NCBI GenBank assembly: GCA_009780315.1
Contig: WRAH01000002.1
Coordinates: forward strand, 124,001 to 188,000
DNA from: Defluviitaleaceae bacterium
GTDB taxonomy: Bacteria; Bacillota; Clostridia; Lachnospirales; WQUN01
Length of the DNA stretch: 64,000 nt
Direction: 5' to 3'
The translations under genes were made by a program, and so were the position numbers. Each line of letters begins with the position of its first letter. Position 1 is the first letter of the stretch. The notes beneath the pieces were generated by a model, which searched no databases, was not told the origin of the DNA, and saw nothing but the letters and a program-made list of their open reading frames with translations. This document shows, one piece after another, positions 34,405 to 43,629 of this stretch.

Positions 34405-35993
34405 GTTTTCCTCCATAATTGGGTTGTGATTTTGCGTAAGGCAGAAACGCGAAATAAGAAACATCCTAAAATATAAAGCCCTGCGCCAAGGATTACTGGA
34501 ATTAAAATGGTAAAAATCCGTGCTAGAAATGTAATTTCGTCAAAAAAGCTTTCTGTAAAGTATAATGTATGCTTTGCTACAAAGAACATTGCAATAGAAA
34601 TTATAATGATTTTAATGGTATCGATAGTCATATCTCGTGTCCAAAATAATTGGTTGGGCAACTTGTGGCGTAGTATGATAAATAGTAATATTGCCGATAT
34701 GCTAATGGATATTGATGAAGCAAGTGCAGGCCCGCCAATCCCTATGATTGGGGCAATCATGACGCTTAAAATAAGATTAATAACCATGGCAATAATCCCT
34801 GTGATAAGTGGGGCGCGTCCATATTGTATTGCATAAAATGCACGGCACAATATCACTTGTAAACCGAAGCCTAAAATACCTAGAGAAAAATAAAAAAGCG
34901 CGGTTGATGTGACCAATGTAGATTCATGTCCAAAATCTCCGCTTTGGAACACTAGGCGTACAAGAGGGTGTGCTATAGCCATCAGTCCAAAAGTCATGGG
35001 AATGAGCAAAAAAAACAGACTTTTTAGACTATCTCGCACAGATTCAGCATATGCGTTCATATTTCCTAATGTAGCAAGCCTTGATAGTTTTGGCAAAATT
35101 ACATTGGCTAAAGATAGTACAAACAGTCCTGCAATAATACTGTAAAGTCCATGTGCTAAATTGATGGCAACATAACCATGTTCACCACCATATATATTTG
35201 ACACTCTGCCGTTTACAAGTAAATTTACTGGTGCAACCCATGTTGCAACCATAACAGGCAAAGAAAGTTGTGCAATTTTGCGGAGTCCTTCATCACGCCA
35301 AGTAAAATTTCTAAAGGACAGCTTAAACCGATGTTTTACTAAGAAAGGGATTTGAATAATAATTTGCGCGCCCCATGCAATTAAGAATGTAATCGCCAGC
35401 CCATATATACCAAAGTAGTCAATGAAAAAGAAATAATACAGTAGAATAATTCCATTGGAGACAATACTCATGGCCGCAGGAATATTAAAATTGCCCAAGG
35501 ATTGCAACATACTTGCCAGTGAAAATGCCAATCCGCTTAAAAACATCAGGGGAAATAAAATTCTAAGCAAATGAACACCCAATGTAGAAATCACGACATT
35601 ATCATATTCAGCCCCTACAAATATATCAAAAATAGGGGAGGCAAGCATAATGAATAAAACGGTCATGGCTAAAGTGATGAAGCCAATCATCATTATAAAG
35701 CGGGCAGCTAAATTAAAAGCTTCCCGCTTTCCTTTTGTTTCTAAATATTCATTAAATACAGGAATAAAACTAGCAGAAAATACGGCGGCAAACATAATAT
35801 CCAAGAAAACCCGCGGTAAAACACTTGCCGCTGTAAAGGCAATGCTTTCCGCAGTGTCTGTGCCATAATGGACAACAAGCATTCGGTCACGAAAAAGCCC
35901 CATAATTTTTCCTATGAAGCCAACCACCATCATTATGCCCACTGTGGCAAAGATGGGTTTATCTTGTTGATTTACTTTGACTTTTTCATTCAT
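34401..35993 (-). CDS. murJ: MurJ/MviN lipid II flippase
   Basis: A MOP-superfamily polytopic membrane protein of about 530 residues with around 14 hydrophobic helices. MviN signature elements include GFIGKIMGLFRDRMLVVHYG near the N-terminus and RVFLDIMFAAVFSASFIPVF. It flips lipid II for peptidoglycan synthesis or a related isoprenoid-linked precursor. The start is uncertain: GTG 36011 is in frame, ATG 35993 (MNEKVKV) has a weak GAG upstream. Coupled to mscS. Confidence 0.9.
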   Translation of the reverse strand: MNEKVKVNQQDKPIFATVGIMMVVGFIGKIMGLFRDRMLVVHYGTDTAESIAFTAASVLPRVFLDIMFAAVFSASFIPVFNEYLETKGKREAFNLAARFIMMIGFITLAMTVLFIMLASPIFDIFVGAEYDNVVISTLGVHLLRILFPLMFLSGLAFSLASMLQSLGNFNIPAAMSIVSNGIILLYYFFFIDYFGIYGLAITFLIAWGAQIIIQIPFLVKHRFKLSFRNFTWRDEGLRKIAQLSLPVMVATWVAPVNLLVNGRVSNIYGGEHGYVAINLAHGLYSIIAGLFVLSLANVILPKLSRLATLGNMNAYAESVRDSLKSLFFLLIPMTFGLMAIAHPLVRLVFQSGDFGHESTLVTSTALFYFSLGILGFGLQVILCRAFYAIQYGRAPLITGIIAMVINLILSVMIAPIIGIGGPALASSISISISAILLFIILRHKLPNQLFWTRDMTIDTIKIIIISIAMFFVAKHTLYFTESFFDEITFLARIFTILIPVILGAGLYILGCFLFRVSALRKITTQLWRKT

Positions 35994-36084
35994 ATGCTCA
36001 TTGTATAACACAGGTTCTTAATTGACAATAACCTGTTAATCAAGCAAAATAGTAGTACAAGAATCCTTGAAAGGCAGATTCAAT

Positions 36085-36933
36085 ATGAAAATAAGTGCAA
36101 AAATATGTAAGAAGCTAAACAATGTGTTCCCACTACCAGCCCATCCATTTAATATGAGTAACGATGGTGTGATGACATATGGTGAGTGGCAGTATGAAAG
36201 AGGTGCTGAAACGATAAAGTTTTATCTTTCTTTTTCAAGTGTAGATGAAATGTTTGTGGGAAAAACAGTTTTAGATATAGGTTGTGGCGCGGCTGGTAAA
36301 ACACTCTATTACGCCTCTCTTGGTGTCAAAAAAATATATGGTGCAGAAATATTAGAAAAGTATCGTGAAGAGGCGAATACTCACGCAGTAAAGCGTTCTT
36401 TACAAGACCGCTTTGAATTTATACATGCCGATGCTGCAAAACTTCCGCTAGAAACGGCAAGCATTGACACCATTATAATGAATGATGCAATGGAACATGT
36501 AGACGAACCGGAAGCGGTGATTCAAGAATGTTTGCGCGTATTGTCGCCTGGTGGAAAGCTTTTTCTAAACTTTCCGCCATATTATCATCCTTTTGGCGCA
36601 CATTTAAGTGATGCCATTGGAATACCATGGGTGCATATGCTTTTCAACGAGGATACACTCATTCAAGTGTATAAAGATGCTGTTGCTAAACATCCAGATG
36701 GTGACGATAGGATTGACTTTCGTATTGCCAAGGATATAAATGGCAAGGAATATTTTTCATATATCAATAAAATGACTATCCAGCGATTTAAAAAAATATT
36801 AAAGGCTATGAATATTCAACCTATTTATTATGGGGAGATTCCTTTGAGAAATATATTAAAACCACTTGTACATGTGCCTGTAGTTAAAGAAGTTGCCGTT
36901 AAGATGGTGGTTTGTGTTATAAGGAAACATTGA
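36085..36933 (+). CDS. Class I SAM-dependent methyltransferase (type 11)
   Basis: A 282-residue methyltransferase. Motif I is VLDIGCGAAGKTLYYASLG; the acidic ribose ligand is in GAEILEKYREE; AAKLPLETASIDTIIMNDAMEHVDEPE supplies motifs II-IV. Resembles methyltransferases near glycan or surface polysaccharide genes, but no glycosyltransferase is adjacent. AAGG precedes ATG 36085; an in-frame ATG at 36067 lacks a ribosome site. Transcribed alone between murJ and the radical SAM pair. Confidence 0.82.
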   Translation: MKISAKICKKLNNVFPLPAHPFNMSNDGVMTYGEWQYERGAETIKFYLSFSSVDEMFVGKTVLDIGCGAAGKTLYYASLGVKKIYGAEILEKYREEANTHAVKRSLQDRFEFIHADAAKLPLETASIDTIIMNDAMEHVDEPEAVIQECLRVLSPGGKLFLNFPPYYHPFGAHLSDAIGIPWVHMLFNEDTLIQVYKDAVAKHPDGDDRIDFRIAKDINGKEYFSYINKMTIQRFKKILKAMNIQPIYYGEIPLRNILKPLVHVPVVKEVAVKMVVCVIRKH

Positions 36934-37012
36934 TATTTATTATAGAATTAAACTGTTTGTGAGGAAAGATTATACACTATCAGTAAATTTAAAATTAAAA
37001 TCAATTGTTCGA

Positions 37013-37052
37013 CAAACAAATGTTTGATTTTTTCTAATAAATGTTTTATAAT
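37013..37052 (+). promoter_or_regulatory. Promoter with overlapping LexA-like box
   Basis: TTGATT (37024-37029) and TATAAT (37047-37052) are 17 bases apart. CAAAC-AAAT-GTTTG (37013-37026) overlaps the -35 and resembles the Firmicutes LexA/DinR box (CGAAC-n4-GTTYG type) with one changed base per arm. It would place the radical SAM/DUF4130 pair under SOS control. Confidence 0.6.
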
Positions 37053-37084
37053 AACCACAAGTCAAAAGATTTGGGGTTATTACT

Positions 37085-38350
37085 ATGGATATGATGGAAA
37101 AATTAACAATTTTAGCAGATGCGGCAAAATATGATGTAGCGTGTACATCTAGTGGGAGTAACCGCAGGGCAAAAAAGGGTATGGTCGGTAATACTGTCGC
37201 ATGTGGCATTTGCCATAGTTTTACAGCCGATGGGCGCTGTATTTCTTTGCTTAAAATTTTGTTGACCAATCATTGCATTTATGATTGTCAGTATTGTGAA
37301 AATAGACGGTCAAAGGACGTTCCACGGGCAGTTTTTACCCCTGATGAAGTTGCAGAGCTGACTATGCGGTTTTATCAGCGAAATTATATTGAAGGGCTTT
37401 TTTTAAGCTCGGCAGTATTTAAAAACCCTGACTATACAATGGAATTACTGATTCAATCTTTAAGAATTATACGGGAAAAGTACAGGTTTAATGGATATAT
37501 TCACGTTAAAGCAATCCCAGGGGCGGACAATGCATTGATTAAACAAGCGGGAATGCTTGCAGACAGAATTAGTACAAATATAGAGCTTCCATCCCGCGAA
37601 AGCTTAGTTCGCCTTGCGCCAGAAAAAACAAAACAAGACATTTTAGCACCGATGAAAACGGTAAAGCATGGCATAATCCAAAGCAAAAATGAACTAACTT
37701 TATACCGCCATGCACCAACTTTTGCACCCGCAGGACAAAGTACGCAAATGATAATAGGGGCTTCGCCAGAAAGTGATAGTAAAATCATAACTCTTGCAGA
37801 AGGGCTATATAATAAATTCAACTTGAAACGGGTTTTTTATTCGGCATATATTCCTGTCGGCACTAATCCGCTATTGCCTGTGGCAGGTCCGCCCCTTAGG
37901 CGGGAACATCGCTTATATCAGGCAGATTTTCTCTTACGGCTTTATGGTTTTACTGCTGGGGAATTATTTAATAGTACAGATGAAAATTTGAGTTTAGAAA
38001 TGGACCCTAAATGTCACTGGGCGATTCAAAATTTAGATAAATTTCCCATGGAAGTGAACACGGCAGACTATACAATGCTTTTGCGTGTACCTGGAATAGG
38101 GCAGCGGTCTGCACAAAAAATTGTGGCGGCGCGGCGTGTAGGCAAACTGGATTTTACAGATTTAAAAAAAATGCGTGTAGTGCTGAAACGTGCAAAATAT
38201 TTTATTACATGTAATGGCAAGGCTTATGAACGCATTGTGCTTATTCCTGATGTATTGAAGTTGAAATTGAGAGAAAATTCTGCTGGCTCGGATTATACCC
38301 AATTAAATTTGCTTGATAACGAACCGGCAAGGATTGCATCATCATGGTAG
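37085..38350 (+). CDS. Radical SAM protein of putative DNA modification/repair system
   Basis: A 421-residue protein of the family described as a putative DNA modification/repair radical SAM protein linked to a uracil-DNA-glycosylase-like partner. SAM cluster: C-x3-C-x2-C in HCIYDCQYCENRR. Extra cysteines lie in CGICHSF and DGRCISLLK. A helix-hairpin-helix DNA-binding motif is near the end (LLRVPGIGQRSAQKIVAAR). The ATG of the next gene overlaps its stop by 7 bases. Reaction is unknown. Confidence 0.9.
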   Translation: MDMMEKLTILADAAKYDVACTSSGSNRRAKKGMVGNTVACGICHSFTADGRCISLLKILLTNHCIYDCQYCENRRSKDVPRAVFTPDEVAELTMRFYQRNYIEGLFLSSAVFKNPDYTMELLIQSLRIIREKYRFNGYIHVKAIPGADNALIKQAGMLADRISTNIELPSRESLVRLAPEKTKQDILAPMKTVKHGIIQSKNELTLYRHAPTFAPAGQSTQMIIGASPESDSKIITLAEGLYNKFNLKRVFYSAYIPVGTNPLLPVAGPPLRREHRLYQADFLLRLYGFTAGELFNSTDENLSLEMDPKCHWAIQNLDKFPMEVNTADYTMLLRVPGIGQRSAQKIVAARRVGKLDFTDLKKMRVVLKRAKYFITCNGKAYERIVLIPDVLKLKLRENSAGSDYTQLNLLDNEPARIASSW

Positions 38351-39099
38351 GCGAAGTGTCTATTTTGTTTGACGGTAGCTTTGATGGGTTTTTAACAGTG
38401 GTTTACGCTGTGTACTATGAAAAAATAGTACCATTAAGTATTCAAGTAGAGACACAAGCGCAACTTTCTTTGGATTTTAAGCCATATTTTATTTCCACGG
38501 ATAGCCAAAAGGCTATTAAAGTTTTTAATGCTATTCGTGAAAAAATTTCAGAAGAAGCCGCCTTAACGGTATACTATGCTTTTTTGGCAGATGAAGATTT
38601 ACAATGTATGGCTTTGCTTAGATATATTCAACTTGGCTTCAAAGTTGGACATATGGTAGACAGCCATTTGCAAAAAGATACTATTCGTGAAGTTTTGCAG
38701 GTTGCCAAGCGCGTAGGGGGCGAAGCACATTTACTTTATGGTTTTTGCCGCTTTGCCGAAACAAAACAGGGCGTGTTTTACTGTCCTGTTACACCCAAAA
38801 ATAATATCTTGCCCTTATTGGCACAACATTTTAGTCAACGGCTGATGAATCAAGCATGGGTGATTCATGATAAAAAACGTGGACAAGCTGCTATTTACAA
38901 TAAAAAAGAATATGTAATCACTAAAGCTCCAAAAAATGCTGAAGTAGTTTACGCTGATGGTGAAGAGGAAATGCAAGAATTATGGGTCGCTTTCTTTAAT
39001 ACCTTGGCAATTGAAGCACGAAAAAACCCAAAGCAACAAAGACAAATGCTCCCTCTGCACTTTCGAGGAAATATGACTGAATTTACACATCGCAAATAA
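38344..39099 (+). CDS. DUF4130 DNA metabolism protein (radical SAM partner)
   Basis: A 251-residue DUF4130 protein. It starts SILFDGSFDGFLTVVY; GFKVGHMVDSHLQKDTIREV and HLLYGFCRFAETKQGVFYCPV are core blocks; MLPLHFRGNMTEF closes it. In other genomes this protein is always paired with, and sometimes fused to uracil-DNA glycosylase next to, the preceding radical SAM protein. No glycosylase domain is present here. A strong bidirectional terminator follows. Confidence 0.9.
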   Translation: MVGEVSILFDGSFDGFLTVVYAVYYEKIVPLSIQVETQAQLSLDFKPYFISTDSQKAIKVFNAIREKISEEAALTVYYAFLADEDLQCMALLRYIQLGFKVGHMVDSHLQKDTIREVLQVAKRVGGEAHLLYGFCRFAETKQGVFYCPVTPKNNILPLLAQHFSQRLMNQAWVIHDKKRGQAAIYNKKEYVITKAPKNAEVVYADGEEEMQELWVAFFNTLAIEARKNPKQQRQMLPLHFRGNMTEFTHRK

Positions 39100-39134
39100 A
39101 AAAGACTGCTCATCACATGTGAGCAGTCTTTTTT
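39098..39134. terminator. Bidirectional terminator
   Basis: AGACTGCTCA (39103-39112) pairs with TGAGCAGTCT (39120-39129), with A-run and T-run flanks; it separates the convergent DUF4130 and FAD oxidoreductase genes. Confidence 0.93.
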
Positions 39135-39164
39135 ATTTGCTAGATATATAAGGGTTTACTTATT

Positions 39165-40385
39165 TTAAACCACCCACTCATATTCCCCATTTACTTTCAT
39201 CCCATAAAAATCAGCAAAGGAAAGGTCAAGGGCTGATTTGTTTATTTGGGAGACATCAATATTATTTTTAATCAAATACTGCCAAAATCCGCTGTGGGAA
39301 ATGTCACCTTGCAAAAGTACACCGTTAACCAGTCCATCATGCAAAATAACTTTAGCATAGCTATTTCTGCTTTCTCGTATTTCTACAATATCGCCATCAA
39401 TAGATTCAACTCTGCCGATGGAAAGTGATGGTATGCCAAAATAGTTGATGGTGTTTTTTATTGCATATACATCCTCATAAACAGTTGAAATACCAACCAT
39501 ATTTTTGGCAGCAACTTCACCTTGCTTTATAGCATTTGGCCATAATCCAGATAATCCAGTCACGTCTCCTGCGCCATAGATACCTTCTACATTGGTCGCA
39601 AGATGTGCATTCACAGTCAATCCATTTTCGCATACTATGCCACTGCCAGACAAAAACTGAACCCCAGGGCGCGAACCTATTGCAACAATGACTAGATTAC
39701 AGGGCAGTTTTTCACCAGAATCCAGCGTAAGTGACACGATATTTCCGCTAGGATTGTCTTCTGCTGTGCTTACTTTTTTTCCAAGATGAAACATACAGCC
39801 AGCTTCTTCAAATTTTTGTCTGTAAACATTAGAAGCATATGTGTCTAAGTTAAGCTGGAGTATAGTATCAGACATATCAACAACAGTTGGCTTTTTTCCA
39901 AGGTCGATAAGGGCATAAGCAACATCAAGACCCACTAGACCAGCACCAACAATGATTATATTTTCAATGGCTTTAGCATGTTCGCGTATCATTTTTGCAT
40001 CAGATAAACTGCGCAGTGCAACCATATTTTTATAGTTTTGCACCCCAATATGGGGCAAGCTAATACTGTCAGAACCTGTTGCAATAAGCAAAGTGTCAAA
40101 GCTTTCTGATGTATTATCCATTACAACCAACTTTTTAATTGTGTCTACGCCTGTGACAGTTTTTCCGTTAATCCATCGAATGTTATTTTTTTGAAAAAAA
40201 TTATCGTCAATAAATGACATTGTTTTTTCATTTCGCTCATCGCTTATATAGTGGTGTAGCATACATCTTGAGTGAACAACATCATCAGTAGAAATGATTA
40301 CAATTTCATCTGTTGGCTTAAATGTGCGTATTGTTTTTGCCGCCGATATGCCAGCAGCCCCTGCACCTATTATCACATGTTTCAT
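39165..40385 (-). CDS. FAD/NAD(P)-dependent oxidoreductase of CODH cluster
   Basis: A 406-residue two-dinucleotide-fold flavoprotein (rubredoxin/ferredoxin-NAD(P) reductase type). FAD site: IIGAGAAGISAAKT (4-17); NAD(P) site: IIVGAGLVGLDVAYAL near residue 147; second FAD contact IYGAGDVTG. With CooS and CooF this gives the known CODH-CooF-FNOR arrangement, in which electrons from CO probably reach NAD(P)+. GGAGG precedes ATG. Last gene of the operon. Confidence 0.9.
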   Translation of the reverse strand: MKHVIIGAGAAGISAAKTIRTFKPTDEIVIISTDDVVHSRCMLHHYISDERNEKTMSFIDDNFFQKNNIRWINGKTVTGVDTIKKLVVMDNTSESFDTLLIATGSDSISLPHIGVQNYKNMVALRSLSDAKMIREHAKAIENIIIVGAGLVGLDVAYALIDLGKKPTVVDMSDTILQLNLDTYASNVYRQKFEEAGCMFHLGKKVSTAEDNPSGNIVSLTLDSGEKLPCNLVIVAIGSRPGVQFLSGSGIVCENGLTVNAHLATNVEGIYGAGDVTGLSGLWPNAIKQGEVAAKNMVGISTVYEDVYAIKNTINYFGIPSLSIGRVESIDGDIVEIRESRNSYAKVILHDGLVNGVLLQGDISHSGFWQYLIKNNIDVSQINKSALDLSFADFYGMKVNGEYEWVV

Positions 40386-40388
40386 GAC

Positions 40389-40838
40389 CTACACCTCCTC
40401 TACATAAATTGTTCCACTAGGGCATACTTTACAACAATTAGGTGCGTCACCATCTTGAGCGCAAAAGTCGCATTTAACTACCCTTGATTTTGTTGCTTTG
40501 TCGGGCTTTAAAACACCATAAGGGCAATTCATGACACACATAAAACATGCTCCACATTTTTCTGCATTATATCTTACATATCCTGATTCAGAATCCTTTG
40601 TCATTGCGCCACTCATACAAGCAGTTGCGCACTCTGGCAGGTTGCAATGCCTGCAAAATAGCGGTTTAGGTTTGCCTTGCGAATCTATTAAAATGATATT
40701 ACGTGATTCATTCACAGGGTCAGTCAAGCCTAAGTTGTAAAAGGTTTCATGGCTATTGCTTCCGTGCGCCCGCATACATGCAATTGAACAGTTTTTACAA
40801 CCCTTGCAATTGTCAGCATTTATCATAATACGCTTCAT
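40389..40838 (-). CDS. cooF: CooF-like polyferredoxin
   Basis: A 149-residue iron-sulfur protein with four cysteine groups: CKGCKNCSIAC, CRHCNLPECATAC, CGACFMCVMNCPYG and CDFCAQDGDAPNCCKVC. This is the electron-transfer subunit between CooS and an acceptor. An earlier ATG (40844) is one base from the AAGGAGG ribosome site; ATG 40838 (MKRIMINAD), seven bases away, is preferred. Lies 12 bases after cooS and 3 before the FAD enzyme. Confidence 0.93.
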   Translation of the reverse strand: MKRIMINADNCKGCKNCSIACMRAHGSNSHETFYNLGLTDPVNESRNIILIDSQGKPKPLFCRHCNLPECATACMSGAMTKDSESGYVRYNAEKCGACFMCVMNCPYGVLKPDKATKSRVVKCDFCAQDGDAPNCCKVCPSGTIYVEEV

Positions 40839-40850
40839 AGCCATGCCTCC

Positions 40851-42737
40851 TTAGTCAAGATTCAATGTTTTACGTTTTTCAACAATGATTTCATCAAGCA
40901 TGTTTGCAGACTCTACAGGGTTTGCATTTATCATCACATGCCCGCCTGTTAATTTTTTCATATCCTCGGTCAGTACTTGAACTGCGATTGGGCTTCCTGT
41001 GACAAATGGTGGTAAACCAAGATGAAGGGGTAAACCAAGGGCAAGTGCAAATGCACCGTCTGCAAGGGCTTGTTCTTCTAGCCATTGGGGCGCGGAAATG
41101 ACAAGTGGAAGTTGTGGAATGTCAATGCCTAATGCCTCTGCAATTTCAGTGGCTACAATCTCCAAGCGGCCTATAGCCAAACATGGACCAAAATTTAACA
41201 CCGGTGGAATACCTAATTGCTTGCACACAGCTTTTAACTTGGGGCCTGCAAATTCTGCCGCATCTGGTGTCATCAATCCACAGTTTTCAATCCCACCGGA
41301 AGAACAACCTGCGGTAAGCACAAGGATATCTTTTGCAATCAGTTCCTTAGTGAGTTCTACAGTAAGCACATCATGCCCGCCTGCGGTAAGACTTGAACAA
41401 CCAACGACACCTGCAAGTCCTTTAATTTGCCCAGAAGCAATAAGGTCAATCAGTGGTTGCCATGTATCGCCTAGGAATGACTTGAGTGAAACTTCACTTA
41501 TGCCTGTCAGTGTATTATCATTGCCGTGGTCTGGAAGTAAATTCATGGTAATATTGCCGCGGCGTGCTTTGTAAGCCATGATAACTTCATCAACGATTTC
41601 ATTTGAAATACGCTCACGCTCATTAAATGAAAATTGCTTTAAGTCAGCATTGGCTTTTTTTGCAATGCTGTCTAAACAAATTTGCTTGATTTGAAGCTGG
41701 TCACAAACTGTCTCTATTCCTGGAAGGGTACAGTTAAACTCTGATAAAACAGCATCAATACCACCAGTGGCTAAAACAGCTTCACTAATATAGTTATTAC
41801 CTGCATGACCGTCAAAAACTTCTGTGTAATGGGCTCCGCGAAGTTGCAAATCTTGTCCAACGCAAGTACATCCTACAATTTTGAAGCCTTTAGCCCCTGC
41901 TGCTGTTGCTTTTGCTATGGCTTCTGGTGTAATAAGTATATCTTGTAAATGTGCAAAAACAGAATGTTGATGTCCAGTAATCATAATGTTAATATAATCT
42001 GGATTGATTACACGTAATCCAACAGGTGCCATACGGATTTGTGCTTCTCCAAGTAAAATATCGTTGAGAAGGTTTGTAAGTTGCAAACCGTATAAACCAG
42101 TGGAAATGCCAAGGCGTAAACAGTGCAATAGCATATCAACAGGGTCTGAACTTAAATTTGTAGAGGTTTTAACAACTCCATTAAAGACTTCTGACTTCGC
42201 ACCGCCTGGCAGGATACCAAGTGCTTCCCAGTTTTTATAACGTGGGGCATAAGTTATTTTTTTCACGAGTTCCATAGGTTCAAAGACTGGTTTATAAAGG
42301 TCAGTTAAAATGGCATCGGCAATTTTAACTGCTTTGTCATAGGTGTCTTCTCCATCTATTTCTAAAAGATTACATAATCTTTCAAGGGTAGCAAGCCCTT
42401 TGAGTTCGCCTTTTGCAAGTGCTGTATTTTTTAAATTTCTGGCTGTGCCTTCCACAACATGAATATAACAACCTGAACCAGCCGCAACGGCACGTAAGAA
42501 ATTGCGGGTAACAATTTGGTCAGCATTTGCACCGCAAATGCCCCTTGGTGAATTGGGTGTGATACGGCATGGCCCATTGGAACAAAGACGGCAACATACA
42601 CCTTGAAGCCCGAAGCCGCACTTTACCTCTTGGGATTTTACCCTATGAAAGGATGTTTCTACAGGTAAATCTGCCATATAACATTCCATTTTCTTATCTG
42701 CACTTAGGCAGCTTGAGCAACTAAATTTTTGACTCAT
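40851..42737 (-). CDS. cooS: Ni-CO dehydrogenase catalytic subunit CooS
   Basis: A 628-residue anaerobic CODH converting CO + H2O to CO2 + 2 e- + 2 H+. The N-terminal D/B-cluster cysteines appear in CSSCLSADKKMEC and GVCCRLCSNGPCRI. C-cluster ligand regions are GHQHSVFAHL, GCTCVGQD, AGVVGCSS, TAGCSSGGIENC and NFGPCLAIGRL; EEQALADGAFAL carries the C-terminal family block. No acetyl-CoA synthase or cooC maturation gene is in the window. Follows rrf2. Confidence 0.96.
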   Translation of the reverse strand: MSQKFSCSSCLSADKKMECYMADLPVETSFHRVKSQEVKCGFGLQGVCCRLCSNGPCRITPNSPRGICGANADQIVTRNFLRAVAAGSGCYIHVVEGTARNLKNTALAKGELKGLATLERLCNLLEIDGEDTYDKAVKIADAILTDLYKPVFEPMELVKKITYAPRYKNWEALGILPGGAKSEVFNGVVKTSTNLSSDPVDMLLHCLRLGISTGLYGLQLTNLLNDILLGEAQIRMAPVGLRVINPDYINIMITGHQHSVFAHLQDILITPEAIAKATAAGAKGFKIVGCTCVGQDLQLRGAHYTEVFDGHAGNNYISEAVLATGGIDAVLSEFNCTLPGIETVCDQLQIKQICLDSIAKKANADLKQFSFNERERISNEIVDEVIMAYKARRGNITMNLLPDHGNDNTLTGISEVSLKSFLGDTWQPLIDLIASGQIKGLAGVVGCSSLTAGGHDVLTVELTKELIAKDILVLTAGCSSGGIENCGLMTPDAAEFAGPKLKAVCKQLGIPPVLNFGPCLAIGRLEIVATEIAEALGIDIPQLPLVISAPQWLEEQALADGAFALALGLPLHLGLPPFVTGSPIAVQVLTEDMKKLTGGHVMINANPVESANMLDEIIVEKRKTLNLD

Positions 42738-42763
42738 TTTTTATCTCTCCTTCAAATAAGTTT

Positions 42764-43159
42764 TTAAACAAATGCGTCCATTGTTTTAGATTTCATCTCA
42801 TCCATAAGTACATTTTGAATACGATTAAGTTCCCCATGAATTATACAAGGCTTATCATCGTTATTAATTGGACATATTGCACCGTCACGCAAGCATTCAA
42901 ACACAAACAGGCTTTCATTTACGGCACTCACAACATCATATATTGTAAATGTATTCAGCGGTTTGATGAGGAAATATCCTCCGTCAGGCCCTCGCTTATT
43001 TTGAACAAGCCCTGCATGTTGTAGTTTTTTTAGTATTTTATATGCATATTTGTGAGGCACATGCTCTTTGTCACAAATGGTCTGAACTGTTCGTTTATGA
43101 CCATCACCTAAAGTGCGAATAATCCTTAAACCATAATCACATTCTTTTGTGAGCAACAT
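42764..43159 (-). CDS. Rrf2 family regulator with cluster-type cysteines
   Basis: A 131-residue Rrf2 protein. It opens MLLTKECDYGLRIIRTL, has a winged helix (PHKYAYKILKKLQHAG, GPDGGYFL) and three C-terminal cysteines in CLRDGAICPINNDDKPC, matching the Fe-S binding pattern of IscR/NsrR-like members. It is the first gene of the cooS operon, suggesting redox-, CO- or NO-linked control. ATG 43159 is taken because GGAGG sits between it and an earlier ATG at 43174. Confidence 0.9.
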   Translation of the reverse strand: MLLTKECDYGLRIIRTLGDGHKRTVQTICDKEHVPHKYAYKILKKLQHAGLVQNKRGPDGGYFLIKPLNTFTIYDVVSAVNESLFVFECLRDGAICPINNDDKPCIIHGELNRIQNVLMDEMKSKTMDAFV

Positions 43160-43211
43160 ATCTACAACCTCCATATGTTATGAGTTTTTATATTCTATTT
43201 GTCTGTGAAAG

Positions 43212-43242
43212 ATAATAATATACTTGACTTGACATGTCAAGT
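43212..43242 (-). promoter_or_regulatory. cooS operon promoter with palindromic operator
   Basis: Minus-strand promoter: TTGACA (43235-43240) and TATTAT (43212-43217), 17 bases apart. The perfect 16-bp palindrome ACTTGACATGTCAAGT (43227-43242) covers the -35. A neighbouring direct copy of ACTTGAC extends it. This is a likely Rrf2 operator and implies autorepression. Confidence 0.75.
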
Positions 43243-43260
43243 ATATTTTAAAATTTATTT

Positions 43261-43629
43261 TCAACTTCCGCTAACTTGTACCAACCACCACAAACTCGCA
43301 TTATTACAGGATTTTAGCGCGGCAACTGCAAGTGATTACGAGTGAAAAAATGCAAATTCAAGCAATAAAAAAGACCAAACAAAGACCAAAAATAAGGCGC
43401 GTTTCCATTAAAAAAGCCCTTGCGGTGAAAAATCCGCAGGGGTTTTTGTGTTGCGTGATTTTCGTTTATGTACTTGATTTTTTCAGATAGCAAAGTTTTA
43501 GGAGAGAACCAATAAAGTGCATTTGCTTAAACAAGCAAGAGAAAATAAAATCCCGCTTGTCGGGAAAATTTTTTTACATTTTGAACGGCAGAAAAGCAAG
43601 GGATAATTTCCCCCTGCTATCTGCGTTTA
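43261..43629. other. Gene-poor stretch at start of the accessory region
   Basis: About 370 bases without a clear gene. Contains a terminator-like hairpin CCCTTGCGG/CCGCAGGGG (43417-43442) followed by TTTTT on the plus strand. A 29-codon frame with GTG start and AGGAG upstream (43517-43606, VHLLKQARENKIPL...) may be a remnant. No integrase or clear attachment site was found. Confidence 0.5.
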
